From Halobacteriales archaeon QS_5_70_15 (GTDB lineage: Archaea; Halobacteriota; Halobacteria; Halobacteriales; Haloarculaceae): DNA of 21,998 nt. The notes beneath the pieces were generated by a model. It saw only the letters and a program-made list of their open reading frames with translations. It did no database searches and had not been told where the DNA came from. A program made the position numbers and the translations under genes. This document shows, piece by piece, positions 15,599-21,998 of this stretch (its first letter is position 1; the number at the start of each line of letters is the position of its first letter). The DNA is taken from positions 1-21,998 of the forward strand of contig PXRQ01000057.1 in the NCBI GenBank assembly GCA_003022005.1. The letters run 5' to 3'.

Positions 15599-16584
15599 CG
15601 GCGCTCACCCCCCCTTCCGGCGACCGTCGGCCCCGCCTCCCGACCGGCGGCAGCCTCGCCGTCCCGCTCGACCGGTTCGCCGCCGCCCCCGACGCCGGTC
15701 CCCGTCAGCGCGAGGTAGACGTCCTCGAGGTCGGGCTGTGTCCACGAGAGGGCACCGAACTCGACGCCTGCGTCGTCGAGCGCCGCCGCGACATCGCCGA
15801 CCTCGCGGGCCGCGATACCCGCTACCGCGAACCCCTCGCGGGTCCCGACGACTTCGTACCCGGCCGATCCGAGGGCGTCGGTCGCCGGCACCGGATCGCC
15901 CTCGACGGCCACCTCCAGACGTGGCTCGCCGCCGTGCTCCGCGACGAGTTCCGCGGGCGTCCCCGTGGCGAGGAGCGCCCCCGCCGCGAGGAGCCCAACC
16001 CGGTCGGCCAGGATCTCCGCCTCCTCCACGTAGTGGGTGGTGAGCAGGACCGTCGTGCCGCCGTCGGCCAGCCGCTCGACCAGCGACCAGAGCGCGCGGC
16101 GGCCGGCGGGGTCGATGCCGGTCGTCGGCTCGTCGAGCACGAGCAGGTCCGGGTCGTTGACCAGCGCCGTGGCGACGCAGGCCCGGCGCTTCTGTCCCCC
16201 GGAGAGGTTCTCGTACCAAGTGTCGGCGTCCTCCTCGAGGCCGACGTCTGCCAGCACCGACTCGATCGGTCGGGCCGGATCGTAGAGCCCCCCGTAGTAT
16301 CCGAGGAGCTCCCGTGCCGTGAGCCGCTCCGGCGGACCGAACTCCTGGGGGAGGAGGCCGATCCGCTCGCGGTCGACCGCGCTCGGTGGCGAGCCGAGCA
16401 CCTCGACGCGGCCCTCGGCGTCGGTCGTCCCCGTGAGCGCCCGGATGAGAGTGGTCTTACCCGCCCCGTTCGGCCCGATGAGGCCGAACACCTCCCCCGT
16501 CTCGACGGTCAGATCGACGCCGTCGAGTGCGACGGTGTCGCCGTATGTCCGACGGACGTCCTCGGCGACGACGGCGTACTGCAT
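15595..16584 (-). CDS. ABC-2 type transporter ATP-binding protein
   Basis: A 329-residue ATPase. It has Walker A GPNGAGKTT (37-45), the Q-loop LLPQEFG (about 78-84), signature LSGGQ (127-131), Walker B with D151-E152 in LLVLDEPTTGIDP, and the H-loop in LTTHYVEEAE. Residues 230-300 form the extra C-terminal alpha/beta domain usual in drug and polysaccharide ABC-2 ATPases. The last 30 residues are Gly/Arg/Glu-rich and probably disordered. It powers the permease encoded immediately downstream with a four-base overlap. The ATG at 16584 is preceded by AGGAG seven bases before it, a Shine-Dalgarno-like site that is uncommon among the genes here. The longer upstream frame (to 16911) overlaps the neighbouring gene and is rejected. 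Confidence 0.93.
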   Translation of the reverse strand: MQYAVVAEDVRRTYGDTVALDGVDLTVETGEVFGLIGPNGAGKTTLIRALTGTTDAEGRVEVLGSPPSAVDRERIGLLPQEFGPPERLTARELLGYYGGLYDPARPIESVLADVGLEEDADTWYENLSGGQKRRACVATALVNDPDLLVLDEPTTGIDPAGRRALWSLVERLADGGTTVLLTTHYVEEAEILADRVGLLAAGALLATGTPAELVAEHGGEPRLEVAVEGDPVPATDALGSAGYEVVGTREGFAVAGIAAREVGDVAAALDDAGVEFGALSWTQPDLEDVYLALTGTGVGGGGEPVERDGEAAAGREAGPTVAGRGGERR

Positions 16585-16739
16585 GGGTGCTCCTCGCACG
16601 TGGCGGGCATGGCGGTTATGGTTCGTCGTCGCGGTCGTCCGCCGGTGCCGGTACCGCCTCGAGAGGGCCGTCGTAGCCATCCGCCGGCGATCGCTCGGAC
16701 GGACCGGTTGTCGTCGTCGGGGGACCCCGACGGTCCGTA

Positions 16740-17795
16740 TCACTCCCGTCGGCGCCGTCGCTGCCGGTCGAGCAGTCGCTGCTGACCCCTCCCCGGACCC
16801 CCCTCGATGGGCCAGCCGCGCGTCCGCCACGCCGGGGGTTCGGGCGAGAACTCCGGACAGGAGCCCGAGCACTCCCGGTCGGTCGGCGAGCGGCCCTTCG
16901 CCGCGCACCACGGCATCGGTCCCGCGGGGTCCCGTAGCTCGAACTGCCGGCAGTCAGGGCGCATCGTGTCGGCGTACGAGCGCCAGCCGCGCTCGTAGGC
17001 CCGCTCGGCGATCTCGAGCCGCTTCTCGGCCTTCCACGTCGGGTCCGCGTACTCGAACCGGGCCGCCGAGCGGTCGTGCTCGCCCCCTTCGGGACGGTCG
17101 AGGATGCGCGTCCCCGGGCCGGTCACCGGCAGGCTCCGCGGGTGCCAGACGACCTCCGGGTCGTCGAATCCATCCGTGTCGTCGCGGTCGTCGAACGCGA
17201 GGATGCCGGCCTCGACGGGGAGCCGCTCGAGCAGTGCCGGGTCGACCGACGCGCCGGTCCCGCGGGTGGCGACCCACACTTCGTCGGCGAGCGCGAGCGC
17301 GACGTCCCGTTCGGTCTGGTCGGCCAGCGCCCGCGCGGCCGAGGCGTCGAGGTCCGGCTTGTTCTCGATCGCGACGACCCGCCGAACCCAGTCCGGATAA
17401 CGCCATACCCGTCGTAACTCGATCCGGCCGTCGTGCTTGCGCGACTCGACGATCCCCCGATCGGCGGCGCGGTGGACCGCCTCGCGGACGTAGCGCCACG
17501 GGTAGTCGGGCTCGGGTAGCGCCTCGCGGTACCACGACCACTCCCGAGGGGCGTTCCGGACGACGTGCAGCAGATCCGAGTCCAGTCGCTCGGACCCGAA
17601 ACACGCCCGGGCTCTGAGTCCCTCCGGGTCGCACTCGAGGACGATCGTGTCCCATCGGCGGTTGCGGGTCCCGAGCTGGCGCGCGACGAGGACGCGGCTG
17701 TCGGCGCGGGCGGGCTCCCACGCCCGTTCGGCCCACCGACAGACCCGAAGCTCGAACGTGAACTCCGGCTCCCGCTCCCGGGTGCGCTCGGTCAC
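16740..17795 (-). CDS. DUF5787-like haloarchaeal protein, predicted Cys-cluster nuclease-like protein
   Basis: A 351-residue protein which, from memory, matches haloarchaeal DUF5787; no function is established. The N-terminus has RVCRWAERAW with Cys19. Residues 36-56 (VARQLGTRNRRWDTIVLE) hold Asp49 at the end of a predicted strand. Residues 97-130 look like a winged helix (YVREAVHRAADRGIVESR). VVAIENKPDL gives Glu144-x-Lys146. This order resembles a PD-(D/E)xK nuclease core with an inserted winged helix. Four Cys near the end (282, 297, 309, 313), with Cys19, recall the iron-sulfur clamp of Cas4/AddB-type nucleases. The function is inference. The last 25 residues are Arg/Gln-rich. The GTG start at 17795 is supported by a TATA-like box 29 bases upstream. 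Confidence 0.75.
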   Translation of the reverse strand: MTERTREREPEFTFELRVCRWAERAWEPARADSRVLVARQLGTRNRRWDTIVLECDPEGLRARACFGSERLDSDLLHVVRNAPREWSWYREALPEPDYPWRYVREAVHRAADRGIVESRKHDGRIELRRVWRYPDWVRRVVAIENKPDLDASAARALADQTERDVALALADEVWVATRGTGASVDPALLERLPVEAGILAFDDRDDTDGFDDPEVVWHPRSLPVTGPGTRILDRPEGGEHDRSAARFEYADPTWKAEKRLEIAERAYERGWRSYADTMRPDCRQFELRDPAGPMPWCAAKGRSPTDRECSGSCPEFSPEPPAWRTRGWPIEGGPGRGQQRLLDRQRRRRRE

Positions 17796-17819
17796 GACCG
17801 CCCGTCGGGGCGCCGGGGG

Positions 17820-17827
17820 TCTAAACC
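17820..17827 (-). promoter_or_regulatory. Candidate TATA box of the DUF5787-like gene
   Basis: On the minus strand, GGTTTAGA lies about 29 bases before the GTG at 17795. It supports that unusual start codon and a leaderless transcript. Confidence 0.5.
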
Positions 17828-17984
17828 GTTCGCACCCGCCGACGTCCGATCCGATGTGAGTACTGGCGTACAGGCGACGCCGGCATCATCGATCGCGGGA
17901 CGGCGGCGCCGCACTCGGGAGGGTTCCCGCTCGGGTAGCCGGGTTCCCGACCACCCGCGAACCGGCCCGCGCCGTTCTCAGACC

Positions 17985-18157
17985 ACGGGACCGGTGGTCC
18001 CGTCCCCGTATTTGAACCCTCGGGTGGTGTCCGATGGCAATCGACCGACCCATCGGGGGAGTAAGAGGGGCCGGGGGCTTTCCGGGTGTCTTCATTGCCA
18101 GCGGTGTCAGAGAACGGCTCGAACGCCCCCGGCCACTTTCAGTCCCACCCGGCGTCC
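17985..18157 (-). repeat. Structured repeat element, copy 2, with three hairpins
   Basis: In the gene-free stretch 17796-18255, the inverted copy of the 22-base sequence lies at 18130-18151 (minus strand reads GGGTGGGACTGAAAGTGGCC). It overlaps a perfect ten-base inverted repeat, GGCCGGGGGC (18069-18078) with GCCCCCGGCC (18125-18134). Further along the same strand are two more strong hairpins: CCGATGG/CCATCGG (18031-18037 and 18050-18056) and ACGGGACC/GGTCCCGT (17985-17992 and 17996-18003, loop GGT). The rest of the gap shows no gene. It could be a small RNA, a mobile repeat family member or a processing element. Confidence 0.5.
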
Positions 18158-18255
18158 CGATCCGAGGCGCCCCGTCCGGACGAGGCTACCCTTTGCCGGT
18201 GTCACCGCTGTCTGGCCGGGGGGCGAACACGGGTCGCCGGCGACTCCCCGTCGCG

Positions 18256-18693
18256 CTACTCCGCCTCGTCGGCCTCCAGCGCCTCGTCCAGGAACTCGTG
18301 AGCCTCCCGGAGGATCTCCCGGGGGCCGTCCTGGGTGATGGTGTTGACCGCCTGCTCGTAGTCGCGCCACTGCAGGTCGCGGTGCTCGTTGGAGAGTTCG
18401 GCGGACGCCTCGAACGACCTCGCGATGAACAGGTGGACCGTCTTGTGGATGGTGTTCCCGTTCGCCTCGAAGACGTAGTCGTAGTCCTCGCGGAAGCCGT
18501 CGATGAGCCGGAATTCCTCGATCCCGGCCTCCTCTTTCACCTCGCGTATGGCGGTCTGCTGGAGCTCCTCCTCGCCCTCGACGCCGCCCTTCGGGAACTC
18601 CCAGTCCCCGGGGCGGCTCTTGAGCAGGAGGTACTCCCGCCGGCCACGCGTGTCGCGAAAGAGGATGGCTCCCGCGCTCGTGGCCTCTATCAT
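18256..18693 (-). CDS. Nudix hydrolase, diadenosine tetraphosphatase-like
   Basis: A 145-residue Nudix protein. The complete Nudix box GX5EX7REUXEEXGU runs from Gly36 to Ile58 (GGVEGEEELQQTAIREVKEEAGI without gaps), preceded by WEFPKGG. The short N-terminal strand (EATSAGAILF) and the overall length fit the bis(5'-nucleosyl)-tetraphosphatase group, which hydrolyses Ap4A and related dinucleotides; this specificity is inferred from similarity. The ATG at 18693 is preferred because family similarity starts there and the TATA-like ATTTAAAT lies 25 bases upstream. Upstream the frame stays open into the MFS gene, so the literal open frame is a 610-residue MFS-Nudix fusion. Confidence 0.88.
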   Translation of the reverse strand: MIEATSAGAILFRDTRGRREYLLLKSRPGDWEFPKGGVEGEEELQQTAIREVKEEAGIEEFRLIDGFREDYDYVFEANGNTIHKTVHLFIARSFEASAELSNEHRDLQWRDYEQAVNTITQDGPREILREAHEFLDEALEADEAE

Positions 18694-20088
18694 GCAGAGG
18701 ATTACTTCGCGGCCATTTAAATCCGTGTCGGAGACTGCACGCCCGGGAACCGACCCGCTCCACGCCGTCAGGACCGTCTCGCAGGGATCGTCGTGGCCGT
18801 CCGGGCATTGGACCTCCGTGAAAACCAGTGTCAGCGCCACCACGGAGAGCCCCGCGCCGAACGCGAACGGGACGACGAACCCGAACGAGACGAGAAACCC
18901 CGAGACGAGGGGGCCGATCGCCACCCCGAGGCCGAACGCCATCGTCAGTATCGACAGTTGCGTGCCGGACTCGCCCTCGAGCGCGAGGTCGCCCGCGAGT
19001 GCGAGCGAGGGGGCGAACACGCACGCGACGGCGATCCCCTGGAGGAACCGCGCGCCGAGCATCAGCAGCGGGTCGGTGACGACCCCCTGGGCGAACACCG
19101 AGGGGATCAGGATCACGAACCCCGCGAGCAGGAACGGCCGGCGGCCGTACTCGTCGGACCACCGGCCCACCGGCACCTGCAGGAGGACGTTCGCGATGAC
19201 GACCGCGGAGAACTGCAGGCCGAACAGTGTCGAGCCCTGGCCGAGTCGGGCGTTGATCGTCTCCTGGAGGGTCGCGTACAGCGCGATGGTCAGCGCCATG
19301 AACAGCGTGCCGACCCCGAGGACGAACACCGGGTCGAGGCCGTTCCCGTCGCGGCCGAGAACCGCGATCGAGAGGTCCTCGCCGGCGTCGGCCTCGGTCG
19401 ACTCGGGGTCGTTCACGAGCAGGGCGACCAGCACGAAGCTCACCACCGCCCCGAGGACGGCGACGCCGAACGCGGCGTCGAACCCCGAGACCCGCAGGCC
19501 GGCAAGCGCGGCCGGGAACCACGCCGGGAGGACGTAGGTGACCACCCGGTCGGCCCCGAACCCGCCCGTGACGACCGCGCCGGCGACCACCGGGCCGAAG
19601 CCGAAGCCGATCAGCCGGAAGGTGTTGAACACGCCGAAGTTGCCGCCCCGCTCGCGGTCCGAGGCCGCGTAGTCGTTCACGAGCGCAACCGTCACCGGGA
19701 CGGTGAAGGCCGCCCCGAGCCCCTGGAGCCCGCGGACGAGGACCACCGACCAGTAGGAGGTGACGAACGGGTAGGCCGCGGAGGCGAGGGCGAAGATCAC
19801 CAGCCCGACGAGGATGTAGAGCTTCCGCCGGTTGGTGCGATCCGAGAGTCGGCCGGTGAACGGCTGGCCGAAGCTGTTCAGGAAGCCGAACAGCGAGAGC
19901 ACCACCCCGATGAGGAACTCCTCGGTCAGCCGGAACCCCAGAAGCCGCCCGTCGACGATACCGACCAGCGAGATCTCGCCGCTCGCGATGTACAGCGGCA
20001 GGACGATGATGAGAAAGGAGTTCCCGAGCGCGTCGGCCATCCGCGCCATGGCCAGCGCCAGTACGCGGCGGTCGACGCCAAGAACCAT
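18694..20088 (-). CDS. MFS transporter, no stop before the Nudix gene
   Basis: A major facilitator superfamily transporter with about twelve membrane helices in two halves. The start ATG is at 20088 (MVLGVDRRVLALAMARMADALG). The loop-2/3 signature is GRLSDRTNRRKLY, repeated in the second half as GRWSDEYGRRPF, and a proton-coupled efflux or uptake role is likely. The substrate is unknown. After the last helix (LVVALTLVFTEV, near base 18815) the frame runs on through about 40 residues of non-family sequence, containing the Nudix promoter, with no stop codon, and then enters the Nudix protein. The true C-terminus is therefore uncertain. Loss of the stop by deletion, a sequence error or a real fusion are all possible. 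The longer frame to 20766 is rejected, as its extra residues are non-coding. Confidence 0.85.
18715..18722 (-). promoter_or_regulatory. TATA box of the Nudix gene
   Basis: ATTTAAAT is a self-complementary TATA-like box centred 25-26 bases before the Nudix ATG at 18693. Its presence inside the translated MFS-Nudix junction argues that the junction was once intergenic. Confidence 0.6.
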
Positions 20089-20215
20089 GCGTCCGTGACG
20101 AGGGGTGTCGACCGTAAGACCGTTTCCGTACGATGCCGGCGCTGCCGGGGCGGGGTGGCGCCGGCCGGTCGACGCATCGCCACCCGTGGCGGGATCCTCC
20201 CGGGCCGACGAAAGC

Positions 20216-20222
20216 GGTTTGA
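20216..20222 (+). promoter_or_regulatory. Candidate TATA box of the PUA-domain gene
   Basis: The T-rich GGTTTGA stretch is centred about 26 bases upstream of the ATG at 20245, fitting a leaderless transcript divergent from the MFS gene. Confidence 0.35.
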
Positions 20223-20244
20223 CCGGGGGCGCCGAGGGAGGGAC

Positions 20245-20643
20245 ATGGACGAGCGCGAGCGGGAGCGCGAACGCCGCCGGCTGCGGACCCTCGCGGACTA
20301 CCAGTTCGGTCGCGGGGCGGGACGGGCGCTGTTCGGGGGCGAGAACGGGGACGTGGTCGTCCGTCGGACGAGCACCGGTCGACCCCAGCAGGTGCTCGCG
20401 GACGGCGACCGGCTGATCTCCTACGGGACCGACGGCCGGTTCACCCTCGGGGCCTTCGCGAAGTTCGTCGCGGACGTCGATCCGGCGATCAGGCCGGGCG
20501 ACGAGGTACTCGTCGTCCACGAACGGGGGGATCTGCTCGCTGTCGGCCGCGCCGAACTCCCGGGCGGGGCGATGCGTGACTTCGGGACGGGGATGGCGGT
20601 GAAGACCCGCGAGGGGATAGGGGACCCCGACGGGACGACGTAG
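20245..20643 (+). CDS. PUA domain protein
   Basis: A 132-residue archaeal protein. Residues about 49-124 form a PUA RNA-binding domain, with VLADGDRLISYGTDGRFTLGAFAKF, the central IRPGDEVLVVHERGDLLAVGRAELPG and the closing GMAVKTREGIGD. The first 20 residues are a highly charged helix (ERERERERRRLRTL). PUA domains read structured RNA such as tRNA or rRNA. In archaea such a gene commonly sits near NAC and the TrmI methyltransferase, as it does here, and a link to tRNA modification or translation is plausible but not shown. The start follows from the family N-terminus and a TATA-like box. Two strong hairpins follow the stop. Confidence 0.85.
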   Translation: MDERERERERRRLRTLADYQFGRGAGRALFGGENGDVVVRRTSTGRPQQVLADGDRLISYGTDGRFTLGAFAKFVADVDPAIRPGDEVLVVHERGDLLAVGRAELPGGAMRDFGTGMAVKTREGIGDPDGTT

Positions 20644-20646
20644 GGG

Positions 20647-20707
20647 CGTCCGGGGTCCCGGACGGAGCGACCCAGTGCCGCCCCGAGCCCCGGATGTAGG
20701 GGCTCGG
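20647..20707 (+). terminator. Two hairpins after the PUA gene, possible terminator or processing signal
   Basis: CGTCCGG/CCGGACG (20647-20653 and 20658-20664) and CCGAGCCCC/GGGGCTCGG (20683-20691 and 20699-20707, seven-base loop) follow the stop at 20643. Both stems are perfect. No T-run follows. Archaeal termination relies more on T-runs than on hairpins, so RNA protection or processing is as likely as termination. Confidence 0.4.
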
Positions 20708-20748
20708 TACCTCTCGGGACGACGTGTCACCGTCGCCCGCCAGGTCGT

Positions 20749-20908
20749 TTCACACCGTGAATACACTGCTGGGTGGCTATATGGATGCCTTCACAAGTGA
20801 GGACCGGGGTGGGTGGGGCCCACGAGGACGCGGTTGTCCGACGACGACGCGTCGCGGGCCCCATCGCCTCGGGATGGTGGATGCACCCGGCCGTCGCCGA
20901 CGACGGCC
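20749..20908 (+). ncRNA. Candidate structured RNA with its own promoter
   Basis: The 415-base gap between PUA and NAC (20644-21058) has no convincing protein. CTATATGG (20777-20784) is a good TATA-like box, flanked by two short palindromes, TTCACACCGTGAA (20749-20761) and TCACAAGTGA (20791-20800). Downstream, where transcription would begin, is a two-tier stem: TGGGGCCC/GGGCCCCA (20814-20821 and 20856-20863) enclosing GACGCG/CGCGTC (20827-20832 and 20848-20853). Next comes a perfect eight-base hairpin, GGCCGTCG/CGACGGCC, with loop CCGA (20889-20908). It does not match tRNA, SRP RNA or RNase P RNA signatures. The 3' end is not defined; a structured 5' region of NAC mRNA is the alternative. Confidence 0.35.
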
Positions 20909-21028
20909 CGGACTTCCGTCGCGAAGACGCAGAACGGTCGCATCGGTAGCGTGTCGTCCGACGCCGAAGGCGATGCGTGCTGCGACCGGTCACCCGCGCG
21001 GGACTCGTGTCCGCGCGGAGTGAGTAGG

Positions 21029-21036
21029 CTTTTTTG
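21029..21036 (+). promoter_or_regulatory. TATA box of the NAC-trmI operon
   Basis: CTTTTTTG is centred about 26 bases upstream of the NAC ATG at 21059. It implies a leaderless start for the two-gene unit. Confidence 0.5.
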
Positions 21037-21058
21037 TACCGCGCCCGTCCCGACGGGT

Positions 21059-21390
21059 ATGTTCGGAGGAGGCGGCGGCGGACTCAACCCCCGCAAGATG
21101 AAGCAGATGATGGAGCAGATGGGGATCGACCTCACCGAGATCGACGCCGAGGAGGTGATCATCCGGGCGGGCGACGAGGAACTCGTCTTCGACGACGCGC
21201 AGGTCCAGCGGATGGACGCCCAGGGGCAGGCGACCTACCAGATCGTCGGCTCACCGGGGCGGACGTCGACATCCCGCAGGCCGACGTCGAGATCGTCGCC
21301 GGGCGCACCGGGGCGAGCGAGTCGGAGGCCCGGGCGGCCCTCGAGGCGGCCGGGGGCGACCTCGCGGCCGCGGTCGAGCGGCTGGAGTGA
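21059..21390 (+). CDS. nac: Nascent polypeptide-associated complex protein (NAC), frameshifted in the linker
   Basis: Archaeal NAC is a homodimeric ribosome-associated chaperone. The first 64 residues ([22 protein letters not shown] onward, with the NAC-domain strand [25 protein letters not shown]) are normal. At about base 21250 the frame breaks. The C-terminal linker and UBA domain ([20 protein letters not shown] to AAAVERLE) continue one base out of register and end in TGA at 21388-21390. A loss of one base, or of 3n+1 bases, in the linker explains this. Read literally, the protein would lose UBA and gain a long Arg/Ser-rich tail. NAC is widely conserved, so a sequence error is quite possible. 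The stop overlaps the trmI start, so the two genes form an operon. Confidence 0.85.
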
Positions 21391-21998
21391 CCGGCACGGC
21401 CGACGACCCGACCGGTGCCGGGGACCGGCGGACGTTCCTCGTCGTGAACGGCGACCGCGAGTTCCTCCTCTCGCCGGGCGAGGAGAAGGGGACGGACCTC
21501 GGCGTGCTGACCCTCCCGGAGGACGCCGAGCCGGGCGACGTCGTCGAGACGCACCTCGGCGAGCCGTTCGCCGTCCGGGAGCTGCGGGGCCCGGACCTGT
21601 TCGACCACATGGAGCGGACGGGAGCGCCGATGATGCCCCGTGACGTCGGCCTCGTGCTGGGACACACCGGCGCGTCGACCGGCGACCGCGTGCTCGACGC
21701 CGGCACCGGCACCGGTGTCCTCGCTGCGTACCTCGGGCGCGCCGGTGCGGCCGTCACCACCTACGAGTCGAACCCCGATTTCGCCGACGTCGCCCGGGAG
21801 AACATGGCGCTGGCGGGGGTCTCGGATCGGGTCGAGGTGCGAACCGGCGACCTCACCGAACACCTCGAGGACCTCGCGGGCGGGGCCGAGCCGTTCGACG
21901 TCCTCACGCTCGACACGCGGGACGCACCGGCGGTGGCCGCGCGCGCGCCGTCGCTGCTCGCCCTCGGCGGGTTCCTCGCCGTCTACACGCCGTTCGTG
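21387..21998 (+). CDS. trmI: tRNA (adenine-N1)-methyltransferase TrmI, 3' partial
   Basis: Archaeal TrmI makes 1-methyladenosine at positions 57 and 58 of the tRNA T-loop using S-adenosylmethionine. The 204 residues present run off the window end. An N-terminal beta-domain (about residues 15-65) precedes the Rossmann methyltransferase with [19 protein letters not shown] and then motif [18 protein letters not shown] (residues 101-117), the acidic SAM-ribose ligand in TYE, and the motif near [14 protein letters not shown]. The GTG at 21387 overlaps the NAC stop as GTGA, which fixes the start. The frame stays open to the last base. The PUA-NAC-TrmI neighbourhood supports a role in translation and tRNA maturation. 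Confidence 0.9.
   Translation, partial: MTGTADDPTGAGDRRTFLVVNGDREFLLSPGEEKGTDLGVLTLPEDAEPGDVVETHLGEPFAVRELRGPDLFDHMERTGAPMMPRDVGLVLGHTGASTGDRVLDAGTGTGVLAAYLGRAGAAVTTYESNPDFADVARENMALAGVSDRVEVRTGDLTEHLEDLAGGAEPFDVLTLDTRDAPAVAARAPSLLALGGFLAVYTPFV

Noticed and set aside
14826..15608. Alternative ATG-initiated 260-codon frame over the ABC permease
   Set aside because: The translation lacks membrane helices. The GTG-initiated frame at 15598 encodes the six-helix permease and overlaps the ATPase stop.
18005..18030. TTCAAAT string on the minus strand resembling a tRNA T-loop
   Set aside because: The five bases on each side are not complementary, so there is no T-arm.
18793..20643. 616-codon plus-strand frame ending in the PUA protein
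   Set aside because: Only the part from 20245 matches a family. The upstream portion is antisense to the MFS transporter.
20781..21023. Possible small protein starting ATGGATGCC
   Set aside because: The product is dominated by Arg, Pro and Gly, typical of non-coding frames in GC-rich DNA, and overlaps the hairpins.

Overview
The window is GC-rich archaeal DNA and almost certainly comes from a haloarchaeon (class Halobacteria). The evidence is the acidic, Asp/Glu-rich proteins, the archaeal information-processing genes (TFB, NreA, NAC, TrmI), the haloarchaea-restricted families of unknown function, and TATA-like boxes about 25-30 bases upstream of many start codons, the leaderless layout typical of this group. 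It reads as chromosomal housekeeping sequence. There is no prophage, complete insertion sequence, CRISPR array or recognisable defence island.

Left part (1-4962): the 3' half of a TFB gene runs in frame into nreA. Then come a disrupted FAD/NAD(P) oxidoreductase on the minus strand, a DUF6149-type protein and a cupin with an added zinc ribbon. An AT-richer, hairpin-containing stretch (4963-5459) without a clear gene separates this block from the next. Middle part (5460-13162): an amine-oxidase-like FAD protein is divergent from homoserine kinase (thrB). An arsR-arsP-like pair overlaps by ATGA, with an operator-like repeat over the arsR promoter. It is followed by an alpha/beta hydrolase, the cobalamin-binding small subunit of methylmalonyl-CoA mutase with its MeaB GTPase (another ATGA overlap), and a YfcE-like phosphodiesterase.

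Right part (13163-21998): a DUF420 membrane protein, a small eight-ligand zinc-finger protein, an ABC-2 exporter pair (GTGA overlap), a DUF5787-type protein with nuclease-like features, an MFS transporter joined in frame to a Nudix hydrolase, and a PUA protein followed by NAC and trmI (GTGA overlap). A 22-base sequence occurs twice in opposite orientations (13297-13318 and 18130-18151). At both places it sits in a non-coding region with long complementary arms.

A recurring oddity is that four conserved loci are damaged or fused. TFB lacks its last residues and stop. The oxidoreductase at 2401-3580 has a frameshift and probably a missing segment near its C-terminus. MFS has no stop before the Nudix gene. 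NAC is frameshifted in its linker. Such lesions in normally essential genes could be assembly or consensus errors, or real deletions. This should be settled before biology is inferred from them. The most interesting items that do not depend on these lesions are the DUF5787 protein, the paired structured repeat, the Cys-rich loop of the ArsP-like permease, and the hairpin-rich region upstream of NAC.
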